From: Cricetomys ansorgei
Taxonomy: Eukaryota; Chordata; Mammalia; Rodentia; Nesomyidae
DNA length: 64,000 nucleotides
NCBI GenBank assembly: GCA_026225945.1
Contig: JAMJFZ010000852.1
Location: forward strand, 558,001-622,000
Direction of reading: 5' to 3'
In this document: one piece after another, positions 21,461-34,559 of the stretch
How the letters are laid out: each line of letters opens with the position of its first letter
Position numbering within the stretch: position 1 is the stretch's first letter
Notes under the pieces: model-generated
What the model was told of the DNA's origin: nothing
Seen by the model: the letters and a program-made list of their open reading frames with translations, nothing else
Database searches by the model: none
Program-made: the position numbers and the translations under genes

Positions 21461-24400
21461 AGACACCCTTGTAACTCCAGGGCCCAGGAACATATTACTT
21501 CATAGGAACAAACATTGATGGGCAAGGTCATCCTCTTCATGCCAAGAATCAGTGTTTGGAATTCAACAGGGACAGGCCTGAGACTTATTAGCTCCAGAGG
21601 GCAGAATCTCAGGGCGCTACTACACTGACCTGAGACTTGCCTCTAGGGTCTCTTTCTGACCCTCATAGAGAAAAGCATAGTGAGGTCCTGGGAGGAGGAA
21701 GGTGACAAGGGAGGGGAGGAGGCTAGAGGAGAGGAGTCAGAAAGAAAAATCAGCAAATACAAAATATGGATGAAAATGCCATAACCCATTATTATGTGCT
21801 ACCACTTTAAATGTAAAGTAAAAAGAATTCCAAAGTCCACCTGCCTTACAAGACTGAGCAATTTCTTGACCCTGTGTATACATTGTGGACATCCTTTAGA
21901 CCGTGGTCACTGCTGCCCTTAGAGGCATCTTTTTAGAGAGGGGTGACAGACCAACAAGACACTTGAACTCTCTGCAGCATCCAGTTGTCCTTGGGGTGCT
22001 ATGCATCACTAGCCCCAGGAATGAAGCCTCTACATGCCATAAGTATGAGGAAAAGTGCAGAGAGAACCAGTCTTTTCTACAGATGGGTTCGCAGGATTCC
22101 ACTCAGGAAGGGAATATGGGCAGAAAGGAAATTTATGGCAAACAAACAAGATAGTTCATTCATTATGGCAAATGAACACAGTAGTTCACACTTTTATGGG
22201 ACCCAGATATGACACGCTTATGCACTTTAAGAAACAACACGCACAATCACGCTTTAGAAATAAAAAACGCAGAAGCGTTTTCAGTAAGAAAATTCAACAG
22301 TGTACATATTAAGGGGGGAAGGGGATAGAAGAAAAAATGAAGCACACTGCTACAATAGAGCTGCACTGAGAGAGACAGGGTGGGGGAGGGGGGATTTGCT
22401 GCTCTCTGAAAACTTTAGGGGCCAGTCTCAGCAGGGGCCTTCCTGCTAAGCAGTTGCTATCTAGGATGGAGCAGGGCATCATTCCTCCTGGTGGCCTGCA
22501 AACCTCAAGGTGATTACAAAGAGGATTTGAAAAGAACATCTGAGACAATGAGCTGCCAATGGTTGGAGGCTCCTGCTGGCTGAATTCAGCTCTTCTGGTG
22601 TGGATTCATTTTTTGGTGTGCTAATATTAAAGGCTCTCTATCTCTTCCTGGAGCATTAACACCTGTCCTGGGGCAGTATGCCAGGGCTTAAGGAAAAGGG
22701 CCTGCAAGGGTTCCAGGTGAAGTAGCTCCAATCCTTTCCCAGCCAACAACCACCAGCTCAGGTAGGCCATGTAGACATTCTCATTAAAGATGAAAATTCA
22801 GCAAGGAAGGGGAGCAATATAGCTGATGGACTAATATTTCCCCAGCTAAAGAATCCAAATCTCTGTCAGGAAGACTCTATTTAGCATCAGGGATACTCAT
22901 AGGTCTCAGCAGAGAAGCACACTCACAAGCTAGATGGTTTTCAGCTAGAGGAGAGCTTTCACCTATAAGGAGAAAGCCCAGGAGTAGCAAGGCTAGGCTA
23001 GCTCTCAGATAGGTGGGAGGACAAGGCCAAGGTGCCAGGGGCTGCTGGCATCTGGACTGGTTCTGAGAAGCTGCCAAGGGAAGGGGGTAAGGCAGTGGCT
23101 CGTAATGGACAACTACATGTGGCTTAAGAAGAGCACAGGAGCCCCCAACTGTACAAAAGGCAGACACTGAACACCACAAGAATTTGGGGCTTGTGCCTCT
23201 GACAAACTTGGAGGCTTCGGTTGGAAAAACTCCCTCAGGTGGGAGATAGAGTAACCTCAGTGGCACAGGCTGGGGCCCAGTAGGGAGACTGGCAAGGAAG
23301 GAGTTTCCATGACCCACGGGGAGAAGAAGAAATGTCATCTGATTGGCCGGGAAGCAAGACCACCTGGAGTGGCTGGTCAAGGGCTATAACCACAGCCCAT
23401 TGGACAGAGAAGCTCCCTATAATTCAGTTATTCTCCATTATCTGTATGGCTTTCCCCTACTTGCCCCTACATGTGCTTTTAAGGGTATGGAGCTGGAAAA
23501 AAACTGATCTTTTCAATTTCACATGCTCTCCTTTTAACCTCTGTACATGACAACTGCCTTTGTGCTTTGCATCATCAGGCAGAAGCTTTCCAAGAGTTAT
23601 GTGCAAAGTATGTTACGGGAATGTGTTCAGTGCATTGTTCTTTCTCCAAAGGTTTATTCATCTACACTAAAGAGGTAATCACAGGCCATGGAAGGCATCC
23701 AACAGTTAATTTGCATCGGCCAATGTGTTTATTTGCAGTTACTGTGAATGTAAATTCATAGAAAAGAAGCTGTGTCTGGAAATGGCTGATTGACATATAA
23801 GTACTTCAGATGTAAAGAGGTTAAATATCTGGAGCCTAATTACAATTTATTTGGGGTTATTTTCAGGCTCTAAGTAGCCAGTCCTTGACTGTTTCTGTGT
23901 TAGACATGAAAACTTGTGCCTGACTGATAAATATCATTTGAAATGTATAAACAGACAGACTCCTAGCTCCCATCAACCAAAGAACTAAGTATGCTGTCAG
24001 AGATCACCTAAGGCCTATGGCTGAATATTCCCTGCTTTGTTACAATCTCCCTATATGATAAGCCCATCAATGTATTTGAAAAGTGTCTTAAATAGTGGCT
24101 TCCTTTTTTCTGTTATTATAAAACTACTTTCATATTGAAACAAGCAACTTGGGGTGACCTAAATAAGTACTCCTGGGTCATGGGCACTCATCTTTGGCTC
24201 CAGCATGAACTATCCCTTAACTTCAATGAGTTCATATGTGGTTACATACATGATTATGGGTGACTCAAGGACAGCTTTACTTGAGAGATCATCTGGTCAG
24301 TTTATAAGCATCTACAACACTGAACATTCCCAACAACAACATAGCCAATTCATGCAGTGTTGCAGCACTGAGGAACACACTGGGTGACACAAAGGCAGCG

Positions 24401-24600
24401 GCACACCAGAGTCCTAACCAGTCATTTTATTCAGGGGAAGATTTTTCCTGCGCCTCATGAGCCACAAGAGACAGAGGGATCTTAAGAAATTGGAGTAAAA
24501 TCTGTACACTATTCAAGGACAAAATCCATGATCACATGGGCCACTAAATTGGTTCTGAAATAGAACCAATTTTTGTTCTAACAATAGAAAAACAAATCCC
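21461..24600. other. No gene recognised; GC-variable, possibly decayed retroelement DNA
   Basis: The longest open frame here (minus strand, 22877-23380, 167 codons) opens without an ATG at its edge and resembles no family I know. There is a run of G near 22315 and 22380. I looked here for a degraded HSFX coding exon, because the following segment matches HSFX 3' flank, and could not see one. Confidence 0.4.
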
Positions 24601-24609
24601 ATGATGGTA

Positions 24610-26500
24610 AATAGACATCCTAAACTAGAGCTTGGAGTATGTCCTATCTGATCATCTGTACTGTTCTGAGTCCTTGACTTCTACAATATTGGGTTGGCTT
24701 TGCCTTTTCATGAGAAGCAGCATTCTCCCATGCTCAGGAAAGCATTATGCCAGCAAGGTGCTGGGCAAGCCTGAGAAAATACGTTCCCTTGATCCTTACC
24801 TTATGGCCAACAGGCAAAGAGCCTGACTACTGACCTGGGGGGTGTTACCTCACACTCTTCAAGTATATTGAACCATAAGACTCTCTGCCTGTGTTCAAAT
24901 CACCAGCCAATGTTGATGGAAAGTTCCTGCTCAGCAGCTTGGGGGTCTCTCTCCAGCTGCTAGCAGTCCTGCATACATTGCAAAATCTGGCTGCCGATCT
25001 GCTAATGGATGAACAACAGTACTATGTTCTCATCCCCCAAATATAGGCTGTTCCTGTCACCATAGGGGAATAGAAAAATGTTTGATACATAAGGAAGACA
25101 GCAAGTAGAAATACTGCAAAAATACTGATGAGAATTGCTAAGCAAAAATTCCAGCCACACCCAACTCTTCTCAAACAACTTCTTTCTGTGAGAACAATAT
25201 TGACTTTGAGTTCACAAAGAAACAAATAGTTACCACTTGAAAAATCCACAGAATGTAGAGAGGCCAGAGTGAGGAAAACAATGTTCCTCTGAATTTAATG
25301 TTAATGTTATTTGAAATGATCTTCAATTTCCAAAGAATTATATTTAAGATATTTAGCTAGAAAAATATCTGGTTGATACCCAGTCTTCCTTAGAAAAGCA
25401 CTGTGAAGGATGAACCATTGAAAGGCTTTTTCTGATCTCTTCATCATAAGTTTATCTACCAGTGTTATTCTTGTAACATTGTCCCCTGGATGCTGGTCAC
25501 ACGTTGCAGGGGATTTGACTGGAACTAAAATGAGAAAAGACCTAAGGCAGCCCTAAAGAATAATCATCAAGACATTTATCTGTGCAATCTAGACAACAGC
25601 AAGGCCAAAGTAAGCCTCAACAAGTCATTTCCTGGCAATTTTCTTTTTCCCTGAAGTATTTGAGGCTGTGTCAGCAAGGCCACAGATGCACAGCATGAGG
25701 AATGTCCTCACTGCCATCCCCTTCATGAGAGCACGGCAGTCTGGGTGGTGGGTCTGGAAAGGGCACATAGTGGGCCTTGCTCTGCACTCCAATGTAGGCT
25801 CAGTGCTGCCTTGATGTTAGAATCTGCACTGGGATGGTGAGTTCATGGGAGCATTATTTAGTTGTTTTTAAGACACCGTATCCTTAATCTGGGATCACGC
25901 CCTTCACCCTTTTCCTAGGTATGAACTTCTAGAGCTCCTGGTTTGAAATCAAGGTCAGGTGTGTTTAATGAGGGTGAACAGCCATCCATTTCTAGTTCTG
26001 GAACCTTGCCAAGACCCTGAGTTTCTGAGCACTGTAATATCTGCCTTATGTCAGGAAACTTTTGATGGAAAGATAGAAAAAGAAAATTATTTCCACTCCA
26101 TACATACATACATACAAGGTTGCTTGTATGACAAAAGTACCAGAAAATTTAACTGATGGAACTGAACAACCTTATCGCCAAAATGTCAGGAAACATGTCT
26201 CAGAGAGCATCAAAGACATGGAAAACTGCACACTGAGAAGCCTGCATCAGACAAGCACAGGCTTCGGAAATGAAGGGTAATGGTATTCCATAGCCTCGAA
26301 ACTTTTTCTGCAAACCTGTCTGAGGAGATAAACATGCATGGAAGTAGCATTTTCTTCTACTACATGCTTTGTGTTTGGCAGAATAACAGAAACAATTGTC
26401 TTCACAGCTGATTGCTGACTTCTTTGGCCCAGAAGGAAGGAATTTCCCATATCCTGACTAGCATATCTAAGCTCTGGTTGGAGGTGGGCATCAATTTATT
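24610..26500 (+). other. Diverged duplicate of the HSFX 3' flanking region
   Basis: Collinear and same-strand with about 51975-53925. Paired landmarks are CATCCTAAA (24618 and 51980), GGATGAACA (25005 and 52312), CATAGTGGGCCTTGCTCTGCA (25767 and 53129), the AGAAATGAAGG-like block (26268 and 53675), and GCTGATTGCTG versus AAACTGATTATCTG near the end. Many small differences make this an old duplication. The HSFX coding exons are not found beside it. Confidence 0.75.
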
Positions 26501-27179
26501 TTCCTAGTAACTCCTGTCTCTTCTGCTAACTGTTGATGATGACATAGGCAGGAAAAGTAGAGAGGCCAAGAATGTTTCTCTGTGCTAAGGCCAGCCCACT
26601 CACCTCTGAAGCTGTGTCTTGGCTAAGAGACCCTCCCTCCTGAATATTACTCTAGACCCTAGAGTCTAGGGCATGGTGACCTCTGTCAGCACTGACACAC
26701 ACTATTCTCTGGGTGAATTTCTCTACAATTTTCCATCTTGTCTTTTTAGTTTGCCTTAATTCCAGAGACAGATCCTAGTTATCCCAATTCCAGGCTTTTG
26801 CCTTGGACCCGTCATTAAGCAGAACCCTATCAACCCAGACAGGGAGAAGCAATGGGTCATTGGTGTTAGTCGAGTTTCAGGACACACAGGAGACTTGTAC
26901 CATTTGAAGGCTACACTGGATAGAGTGTCACAGTACAAAGTCCATGTCCTTCACAGTCTGAATTCTCAGTAAATTCACAGATTAAATTAAGGAAGGGACA
27001 AGTCCATGTGGACAGCCCACAGGATTTCCAGTCATAGAAGGAGAACGTGGGCAGGCAATGACCAGTTTGGGTTTGTTCTGCAAGTGTTCTGACTCCACAG
27101 TGGTGATTAACAACAGTCAGCCAGAGCGACAGTGTACAGAGGTTTAAGAGTGCACATTATTTTTTGTTTGTTTCTTTGT

Positions 27180-27323
27180 TTTTGTTTTTTTTTAAGTTCT
27201 CTGTTGTAACTCTGGCTGTCCTGGAACTCACTTTGTAGACCAGGCTGGCCTGGAACTCACAGAGATCCATCTGCCTCTGCCTCCTGAGTTCTGGGATTAA
27301 AGGTGTGCACCACCACTGCCCGA
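27180..27323 (-). repeat. B1 SINE
   Basis: Reverse-oriented B1: a T-rich tail, then CTGGCTGTCCTGGAACTCAC, GTAGACCAGGCTGGCCTGG, CTGGGATTAAAGGTGTGCAC and CACCACTGCCCG. Little diverged from the B1 consensus. Confidence 0.92.
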
Positions 27324-27920
27324 CTAAGTGTGTGCACTCTTTATCAATGGTTCCCTTTCTAATCTATTGCAGTTAAGTCTCAAGACCATGAAACTCACTA
27401 TACCTGGATATACTGTAGCTTGTGATTACCAGGAACACAATCCTCCACCTCCCTGTGTCCTGGCTATGCCTCCAGCTACAAGGTGAATAACATCTACACC
27501 GAGGTCAGAGAATGAAGAACTTCAAGCAGAGTTTGTTGGGCTTTGCCACAGGTGCTCTGGCTGACCTCTTGAGGGACTTCTGTAGGCACTAACTCTGATG
27601 TTTTCTGAACTCCTGAAAAATCTTTCCCATAGTCTCATGTGTATATGTGTATATGAGCACCCCCACACAGGGATGAACACCTTTGTGAATTTACAGGGCT
27701 TAAATATACTCAGTCCTTGAGGTGCCATAGCCACTATTTACTAATTATAGGCAGGAAGCAATTTAATTATCTGTGTAATCCATTCAGTACTCAGCATTGG
27801 CTTTGGGATCTGAATTTGCTCTGAGGAGTTCTGACAAGTGAAGCTAAGGGACAGAGTATGTAGGAGGTGGCAAGGAAGGGAAAGAAGTAAGAAGAGTGTC
27901 AGGGCATCAAGACAAAGGGT
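27324..27920. other. No gene recognised
   Basis: No supported exon or named repeat between the two B1 elements. Confidence 0.4.
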
Positions 27921-27922
27921 TT

Positions 27923-28066
27923 GGCTGGGCAGTGGTGACACACACCTTTAAGGCCAGTACTCAGGGGGCAGAGACAGGTGGATCTCTGAGTTCGAGGCTA
28001 TCCTGGTCTACAGAGTGAGTTCCAGGACAGCTAGGGCTACATAGAGAAATCCTGTATCAAAATACC
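27923..28066 (+). repeat. B1 SINE
   Basis: GGCTGGGCAGTGGTGACACAC head, CTGAGTTCGAGGCTATCCTGG and CAGAGTGAGTTCCAGGACAG blocks, ending in an A-containing tail that runs into the following microsatellite. Confidence 0.92.
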
Positions 28067-28074
28067 AAGAGTCA

Positions 28075-28192
<118 letters not shown>

Positions 28193-28199
28193 GAAGGTT

Positions 28200-30130
28200 G
28201 TGATGAGACCATGCTGAAGGACTCTTGAGGCTTAATTGACAGAGGCTCCAAGGTTGGCTGGGAGCAACTATGTAGGAGTTCAGGAGGCATGCATGTGTAT
28301 TCTAGCATCAGCTGGAAGGACTGCAGGGCAGTGCAGGTCTAGCAGGATCATGAGGATTGAGGTGTGTAAAGACGGGTATCATTGGTAGTAAGGAAGAGGT
28401 GGGCCTGTAGGATGGGCTAGGAGTATTGTGGGGTGGTGCAGGAGCAGGACATGGTTCTGGGAGGTGAGATGCAGTTGTGGGTGGGGCTTATGTCTCCTGA
28501 AGTTGACCTGGTGATCTAGGGCCCTGGGGCAGAAGTTTGACTTCTGTCATGCTGTGGTATGCATATGTTGGAGGACCAGGGCCATGCTGAGGGTGCTGAA
28601 ATAGACTTTGGGAAGTTTGAGAGGAGTAGGGCCAGGCTAGGAGTTCTGAGGTAAGAGTCATGTGTGATGTTCAGAGTACTAACTTGTGGGTTGTGGGCAG
28701 GTCATGGAAGTCAAGGGCAAGGCTTACTTTGAAAGATTCAGCTTAGGCTGGTCTGTAGAGGAACAATGTAGGACTAGGTGTTGTGAACTAGCTCAACTTT
28801 GGAATCCAGCCTCTGATTTCTGACCTAAGCAGACATGGCCATAGGAATACCAGGATGGGCCTCAGAGTGGAGAGCAAGAAATGAGTGTGGAGTTTTGATT
28901 TTTGATGAGTAGTATGCTGCCTGAGGAATAGGGCGTGTCTGAGATTTTAAAAAATGAGACAGGGAAGAAAGACAGATATATTGCAGAAGCAAGACTGGGC
29001 TGTGAATCGTGAGTCACGAACTAGATGTAGAATTATGGGTGACAACTGCTGAGGTCAGGGTGTGAGTGCTGACTGAGATGGGCAGAGCCAGGGGTATACC
29101 AGGCCGGGTGTCACAATGGAGACCAGGGGAATGGTGCCAGAGTCTACAATCTTGAGGGCCAGGGACATGTTGTTGGAAGAGCTGGATGAACTAAGGTGGC
29201 AGCAGAGTGGAGGCAGGACTATCAGCTGTGAAGGAGGACACAGGGGTGCTGTCTTGGCTATGAGTACTGACTGAGGTGGGCCAGAAACATGAGAATATCT
29301 GGACAGGGTTCAAATTAGCCAGGACATGAGAAGAGGGAATAAATACCTGCAGGGGTGTGCTGGCTTGCTTGAAGAGCATGGTGGGGCTGAGGTTGCACAA
29401 AGGAGACCGTGGGAGTCTATGGAAGAAGCAAGGCAGGTCTGTTAGTAGGGAGGTAGGAATTGGAGGTGGAGCTGTGAGAGGTGACAACAAAGGGTTGGGC
29501 CGTGAGTCCTAATGTGGCACTGGGCTTGTGGCTGTATTGGCCTAGGGGAGCAGGGCCAGGAGAACAGAGGGTAGACTGTGGTGGTGACAAAGTGACTGCA
29601 GACTTGTGAACCCAATCACCATGCATCAGGACTGTTAGAGGATAACTGGCAGGGCACGGTTGAGGGTGCAAACGTGGAGGAGCTAGGGGCAGCTGTGTAC
29701 ATGTATGGTTAGGTTGTGACCCAGAAGTCAGGTGAGGTGGCTACAGGAGAAGCAAAGAAAGGCTGTTAGTGCCAGTGAAGGGTGGGATAGGAACTTCAGG
29801 GCAGACCTGTGGGTTACAAATAAGGACTGTGGAGTGGGCTGCAGGGAGAGGAGCAGAGCAGGACTATGGGGACTGAGGTTGGAATGGGGGCAATGCCATG
29901 TGTGGTGTGTGATGCTGTGCAGATGGGGGTGGGGCTGTGGGAGGAGCATGGCAGGGAGGGAATTTTCAAGTAACCTGGGAGAAGCTTATGCAGTAATCTG
30001 GGGGAACTGGAGGAAAACACAGAGACTGAGAGCTACAGCCTTAGGCAAAAGGCAAAATGGTAAGGGTAGGGTGCCTTGGCGGCCTAAGCTAACCCTGTGG
30101 CCACTTTCCAGGGTATACCTCTGCAGAGTT
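28200..30130. repeat. G-rich degenerate repetitive stretch
   Basis: The plus strand is rich in short recurring phrases such as GGGCAGGGCCA, GGGAG(T/A)CTGAGGT and TGTGGTG with irregular 60-70-bp spacing, suggesting a decayed minisatellite. Open frames appear on both strands, the longest 135 codons from 29732 without an ATG start, but their composition follows the repeat. I do not call a gene. Confidence 0.35.
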
Positions 30131-30605
30131 CCTTCATGATTGAACCCTTCCATCATGTAAAGAAGCTGATTAACACATGGAGTGTTAAAGGGAATGCAAA
30201 ACAACATGATGTTCTAAGGCGTTAAGACAGGATGTATGCAAGGGAGAGAAACAAAGGGATGCTCTAAGGAGAAGTGAAACATTCCATTCTGCAAGGAAGT
30301 TCATTAAGACCAGGAAATAAACAAAATAATGGCTTCAGGACTTCCCTGAACCTGACCAAATTCACTAGGCCCCTTCCTAGACAAGCATGTACAAACAGTA
30401 AAGACACTCAGCAAAGTTGAGCTGCCTGGGAAACAAGAGATGAGGTGAGGTCCCTGGAAAGGTTCCTCTCCCACAATTGAGCTCTGTGCAGACTATGCAG
30501 TAGACTCTAGGTTTCCAGCTTTTGTGAGCTGTCATCCATGCTGGAATGGGCTTTGGCAATGCAGCAGTTTGATGATTCTGCTCCTGTAAGTAAAAGTTCA
30601 CCTAC

Positions 30606-30945
30606 TGTGGTTTGAATAAGATACCCTTCAAGTTTTTGGATGTCTGTGACACTGACTAGGTTTAGGAGGTTCACCCTTGCTGGTGGAAGTATGTCAATTA
30701 GGGTGGGGTTTTAACAAAGTTGTGGGCCATTTCCAATGTGCATTCAGGGCTTCTTGCTTGGGTTTGAATTTAAGTGCTCAGTTTGCTGATCTGGTTGCCA
30801 TGCCTGCCTGCTGCCATGCTTCCCTACAATGATGGTGATGGACCCTTATCTACTCATGAACCATGACTCCAAATAAACACTTTCTCCTAGAAGTTGCCCT
30901 GGTCATGGTGTTTTATCACAGCAATAGAATGGTGAGTAAGAAGCA
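30606..30945 (+). repeat. LTR-type rodent repeat (probably MaLR class)
   Basis: Starts TGTGGTTTGAATAAGA, contains GCCATGCCTGCCTGCTGCCATGC, an AATAAA at about 30873, and ends near GTCATGGTGTTTTATCACAGCAATAGAA. Ordering matches a common murine MaLR-class LTR from memory. Confidence 0.55.
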
Positions 30946-32290
30946 TATTCCTCGGAGTAACCCCAATGGAACTCTTTGAATCACTGAAGTGGATTTGGGT
31001 GCCATCCTTACCTTGGACTGTCTTTGGTTCCTTATCTGAGATAAATAGATGTTCGTTTATGTCTCCCCAGGAATAGTGTCACACAGCAAGCACAGAGGGC
31101 ATAGGAGGGGCATGAACTCTTCCTGGGATCCAGGAAGTTTTGGGCTGAGACTTCAATGGTAAGGCCACAACCACTAAACAAGACTTTTTTTTCTTAAGGC
31201 CAAACTATCTAGGATTGCCAGTGGTACTTTCTTGGAAAGGCTTATTTTCCATGAGAAGAAAAGAATCATTACTCTCGTGACCTGCTGCTCTTGAGAAAGA
31301 AGCATCGTCTAACTTTCCCATGAAGCCTACTTTTCCAGTCTTCCACATTGCAATTGAGGACACTAGCTTCCCTCTGCTCCATCTTCCTCTGCTCCTGGAC
31401 ACCCTTACAGAGTCCTGCACATTGTCTTGGAAGTCATGGTCTGGATCTCAGCCTCTAAAATGCTTAAGGGAAAATAGGATGCTCCTCCATGTCACAGGGC
31501 TATATCCAAGGACAGTACTCATCTGCTGCCTGAGCTCCTCCCTGAGAATCTAGATGAGACTGCCAGCCTCCCAGGTATCTCACCTTTAGCCACCCTCTAT
31601 ACACAGATTACTTTGTATACTGTAAATTTACCCTGTCAATCACCTATCTAAAGGGATTTCCCAACCAAGCCTTCTAGTGTTTAGATCTCAAGACCATACT
31701 TCAAATCTTGTTCAATTTTTATGGTGTATCATGGCTCAGGATTCAGTTGGGCTGTGTACTGTCTTGACTTTCTGACCAAGCAAGCTCCACTGAAAGGACT
31801 CCGGTGAATTTTAGTAGCTATGCTCAATTATGCCTGACCCAGTCCTGTCCAAGCTGCCCTTTATTTAAAGGCACAGTAGAGGGTTACCTTCACTGTCTTA
31901 ATCCTGACATTTAGGCAATTTTATCTGTCAGCTCTGAAATCATTTTGACCAAGTGTTCCTTGCAATCTGCACTTGGAACACACTGAAGGCTGTAGCTGCT
32001 TTCTTAGAATCTGTGCTGAAGAACATAGTTGCTAGAAAGCAACGTAGTTTCACTCATTTCTACATGATTAAAGAAAGGGAGTGAAATAACATTGCCACAC
32101 TGGTGCAACACGTCTCTAACATATCTCATATAAGTAGAGAACTCCCCCTTGCCATCTAGAGATGAATACAACATGGGCAACCAGACAACTCCAGGCACGG
32201 AAGTGTCCAAGGTCACACAGATGAGGCTACCATGAGCTGCAAACAGAATGATTAGGTTCACTGAATGCAGTGAGGTCACATGCTACTCAC
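30946..32290. other. No gene recognised
   Basis: Single-copy-looking DNA upstream of MAGE unit B. No supported exon found. Confidence 0.4.
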
Positions 32291-32299
32291 TCATCTGAA

Positions 32300-32408
32300 C
32301 CAACTGGTGGGAGTGGGCCCAAATCAGGCTTCCCAGACTCTACCAGGCACAGGAGGCCTTTACTGAGATTCCCAGAGAAGATGGGGCCCAGTGTGTTTCA
32401 GGGACAAG
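32300..32408 (+). other. Putative first noncoding exon of MAGE unit B
   Basis: Ends CAGGGACAAG and is followed by the donor GTGAGGAG at 32409. Collinear with the region ending at 17607 in unit A and with an exon-like segment at 61.8 kb. The 5' edge is not defined. Confidence 0.4.
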
Positions 32409-32943
32409 GTGAGGAGAGAGGGTGGATTGTGGAAGCCCCAGACGGGTAGATATACAAGCCCTGATCCCGCAGCAGATGGTCGACCAGCAACAGGGCGCTG
32501 GCTTGTGAGGACGAGCCCTCGGTGGAGGACTTGTGCATTGCCCTCTGTGATCTTGGGGAGCTAGAACTGTTTGGGGAGGGGCCTGGGGCTTGGAAGGATG
32601 CTAAATGCAGAGGGGAGGCCCCCGCCTCTCTGCTTCCACACCCTAGTTCCTGGGGAAGGAAGGACCCTTCAGTGAGGTTCCTGGACAGGACACAGCCATG
32701 GGGGGATTTCAGAGTGGAGGTGAGAGCTAAAGGAGGAGAGGAACGGCCCCTTTCAGGAGAGGTGGCCCTCCAGAGGCAGCTCGTGCCTGCCTGGACGCAG
32801 GTGGGCCCACAGGGATGAACCTTACCCTTCGACGGCTAGGGACTCTGCATGGACAGAAAATCCAGGCACAGCCTGAGGGCAGGTGGCCTGCTTGCTTACA
32901 GAGCAGGGTGAGAGTGGGATCGAGGGTGGACAGTGCAAGGCAG
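32409..32943 (+). other. GC-rich conserved 5' region of MAGE unit B
   Basis: Matches 17063-17607 of unit A in reverse complement. Relative to A it has a 7-nt deletion near 32785, where GTGGTCA is missing between GTGCCT and GCCTGG, which breaks the long open frame seen in A. This argues that the frame is not under protein-level selection. Confidence 0.55.
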
Positions 32944-33140
32944 GCTGTGGCCACAGGACCCGGGTGTAGCTCAGTCAGTAGGCTGAGGCCGGAAGACCCG
33001 GGTGTAGCTCAGACAGTGGGCTGTGGCCGGGGGACCCTGGTCTAGCTCAGGCAGTGGGCTGTGGCCGGAGGACCCGGGTGGAGCTCAGTCAGTGGGCTGT
33101 GGCCAGAGGACCCGGGTGGAGCTCAGTCAGTGGGCTGTGT
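32944..33140 (+). repeat. 38-bp minisatellite in unit B (about 5 units)
   Basis: Five units of the repeat described in unit A, in gene-sense orientation: GTGTAGCTCAGTCAGTGGGC and variants with GTCTAGCTCAGG or GTGGAGCTCAG. Shortest of the three arrays. Confidence 0.9.
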
Positions 33141-33469
33141 GCTGCCCCACACGGGCTCTTCCTGCATAGCGGCGCCCCTTCCCCTCTTCCTAGGGGAAAC
33201 TGTCCTGGGAGCAATGTAGTCATCGCATCCGAGAGAGGGTCACGTGACTATCTTGGTCAATGTGGAAGTCAGGGTGTCTCAGAAGCCCAAACAGGAGCAC
33301 ACAGGCTGAAGGAGCCTAGCTACTTTGTGTCCCCTTGAGGGACCTACACCAAAGTTCGGGGCCCTGTGGCAACAAGCTTCCGCATCTGCACCTGCATACA
33401 GGGACACGGTGTGGGAGGTCTGAGAGCCATGTTGGAATGGTCCAGAAATGGGGTCAGCCGGGTTGTGCT

Positions 33470-33620
33470 TCCTGCATCAGGGACCTGGAGTGCCCAGAGC
33501 CCTTTTGTGACATCCGGGCTCCTGCATCCGGGGACTTGGAGGGCCCAGAGCCCTGTTAAGACTTCCCGGCTCCTGCATCTGGGGACTTGGGGGGCCCAAG
33601 CCATTTTGTGACCTGCCTGT
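33470..33620 (+). repeat. Short tandem repeat of unit B (about 55-bp spacing, three units)
   Basis: Three units each with GGGCTCCTGCATC, GGGGACTTGG and GGGCCCAGAGCC-like phrases. Matched by a similar array in unit C at 58785-58930. In unit A this place is occupied by the 71-bp minisatellite. Confidence 0.75.
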
Positions 33621-34486
33621 AAGGGAAACTTTTCTGCTGTTGCACTTTCCCAGTCCAGGTGGGCGGTTTGTGGGTTATCACAGGACCCAGTGGGATAGGA
33701 AGTCTTCAGGTAATTCATGTGATAATTTTGGCTAGCCGGTCACCAAACAGGAGGTGCCAGTTGGCGTGAATGCCTGTCGGGAGCCTGTTTCCAAGGTTCC
33801 CAGACCAAGGCTCCTGTCCACAGCAGCATGAAAGTCAGACCTAGACCCACAGCCTAGAGAAGGTCCCCCGGTGTTGTACCCTGTGGTGAGCACTGCATCA
33901 AACCAGGCCCAGTCATCAGAATCAGCCCTTTGCTCAGTGGATCACCCTAGACACATACAGAGGCACGACCATGAGAGGCCAGGGTATCCCCGATGGTGGC
34001 CTGTTCCCAAGCCTCACCTAGTGCAAGGCATGCAGCCATCTGGACTTTCAGAAGGAAGAGGCGCTCAGACCCTCCCCCAAACAGAGAGTTAGGTAGGCTG
34101 GGATAATCAGGCTACATTGTCTGCATCCAATGCTCAGGAGGGGCTTTGTGAGGAATGAGAGGGAAGGAGAAGCTTCCAGATCTGCAAGAAAACAAAGAGC
34201 CCAGCGCCCTTGGCCAGACTTGAGAAGCCCCTGCCCAGGCTTGTGCAGAGGCCATAGGTGTTCACCTGCGTCTCCTCCTCCCTCGGGGAGGTGAGCCTGT
34301 GCAGCGTGGGCTGCCACCAGAGCCCAGGGGGCACCAGGCATGTTTGCTGGGAGAGGTATCCTTTTGTGTCCAGGAATCCAGGTAAGCTGTCGGGGTCAGA
34401 AGTGGACAGGTGCAGAGGGCTGTGGGGAAACAGAAGCTCTCTGGGTGGGTTCCTCCCCCTCTCCTCCTCTTCTTTCTTTGCCACAG

Positions 34487-34559
34487 GAGTCGTCTCTTGC
34501 CTTAAAGAAGTTGGACACTGGGATCACAGGGAACTTGCTCGACCTAGCCATCAGTCAGG
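34487..34559 (+). other. 73-bp noncoding 5' exon of MAGE copy B
   Basis: Acceptor TTCTTTGCCACAG before, GTGAGAG donor after. Same length as in A, C and D. Confidence 0.75.

Noticed and set aside
22877..23380. 167-codon minus-strand frame with a hydrophobic stretch
   Set aside because: No ATG at its opening, no recognised domain, and no splice or polyadenylation context. A chance frame in moderately GC-rich DNA is the simplest reading.
29732..30139. 135-codon plus-strand frame in the G-rich region
   Set aside because: Opens on GTG, Trp/Arg/Gly-biased composition follows the underlying degenerate repeat, and no homologue comes to mind.
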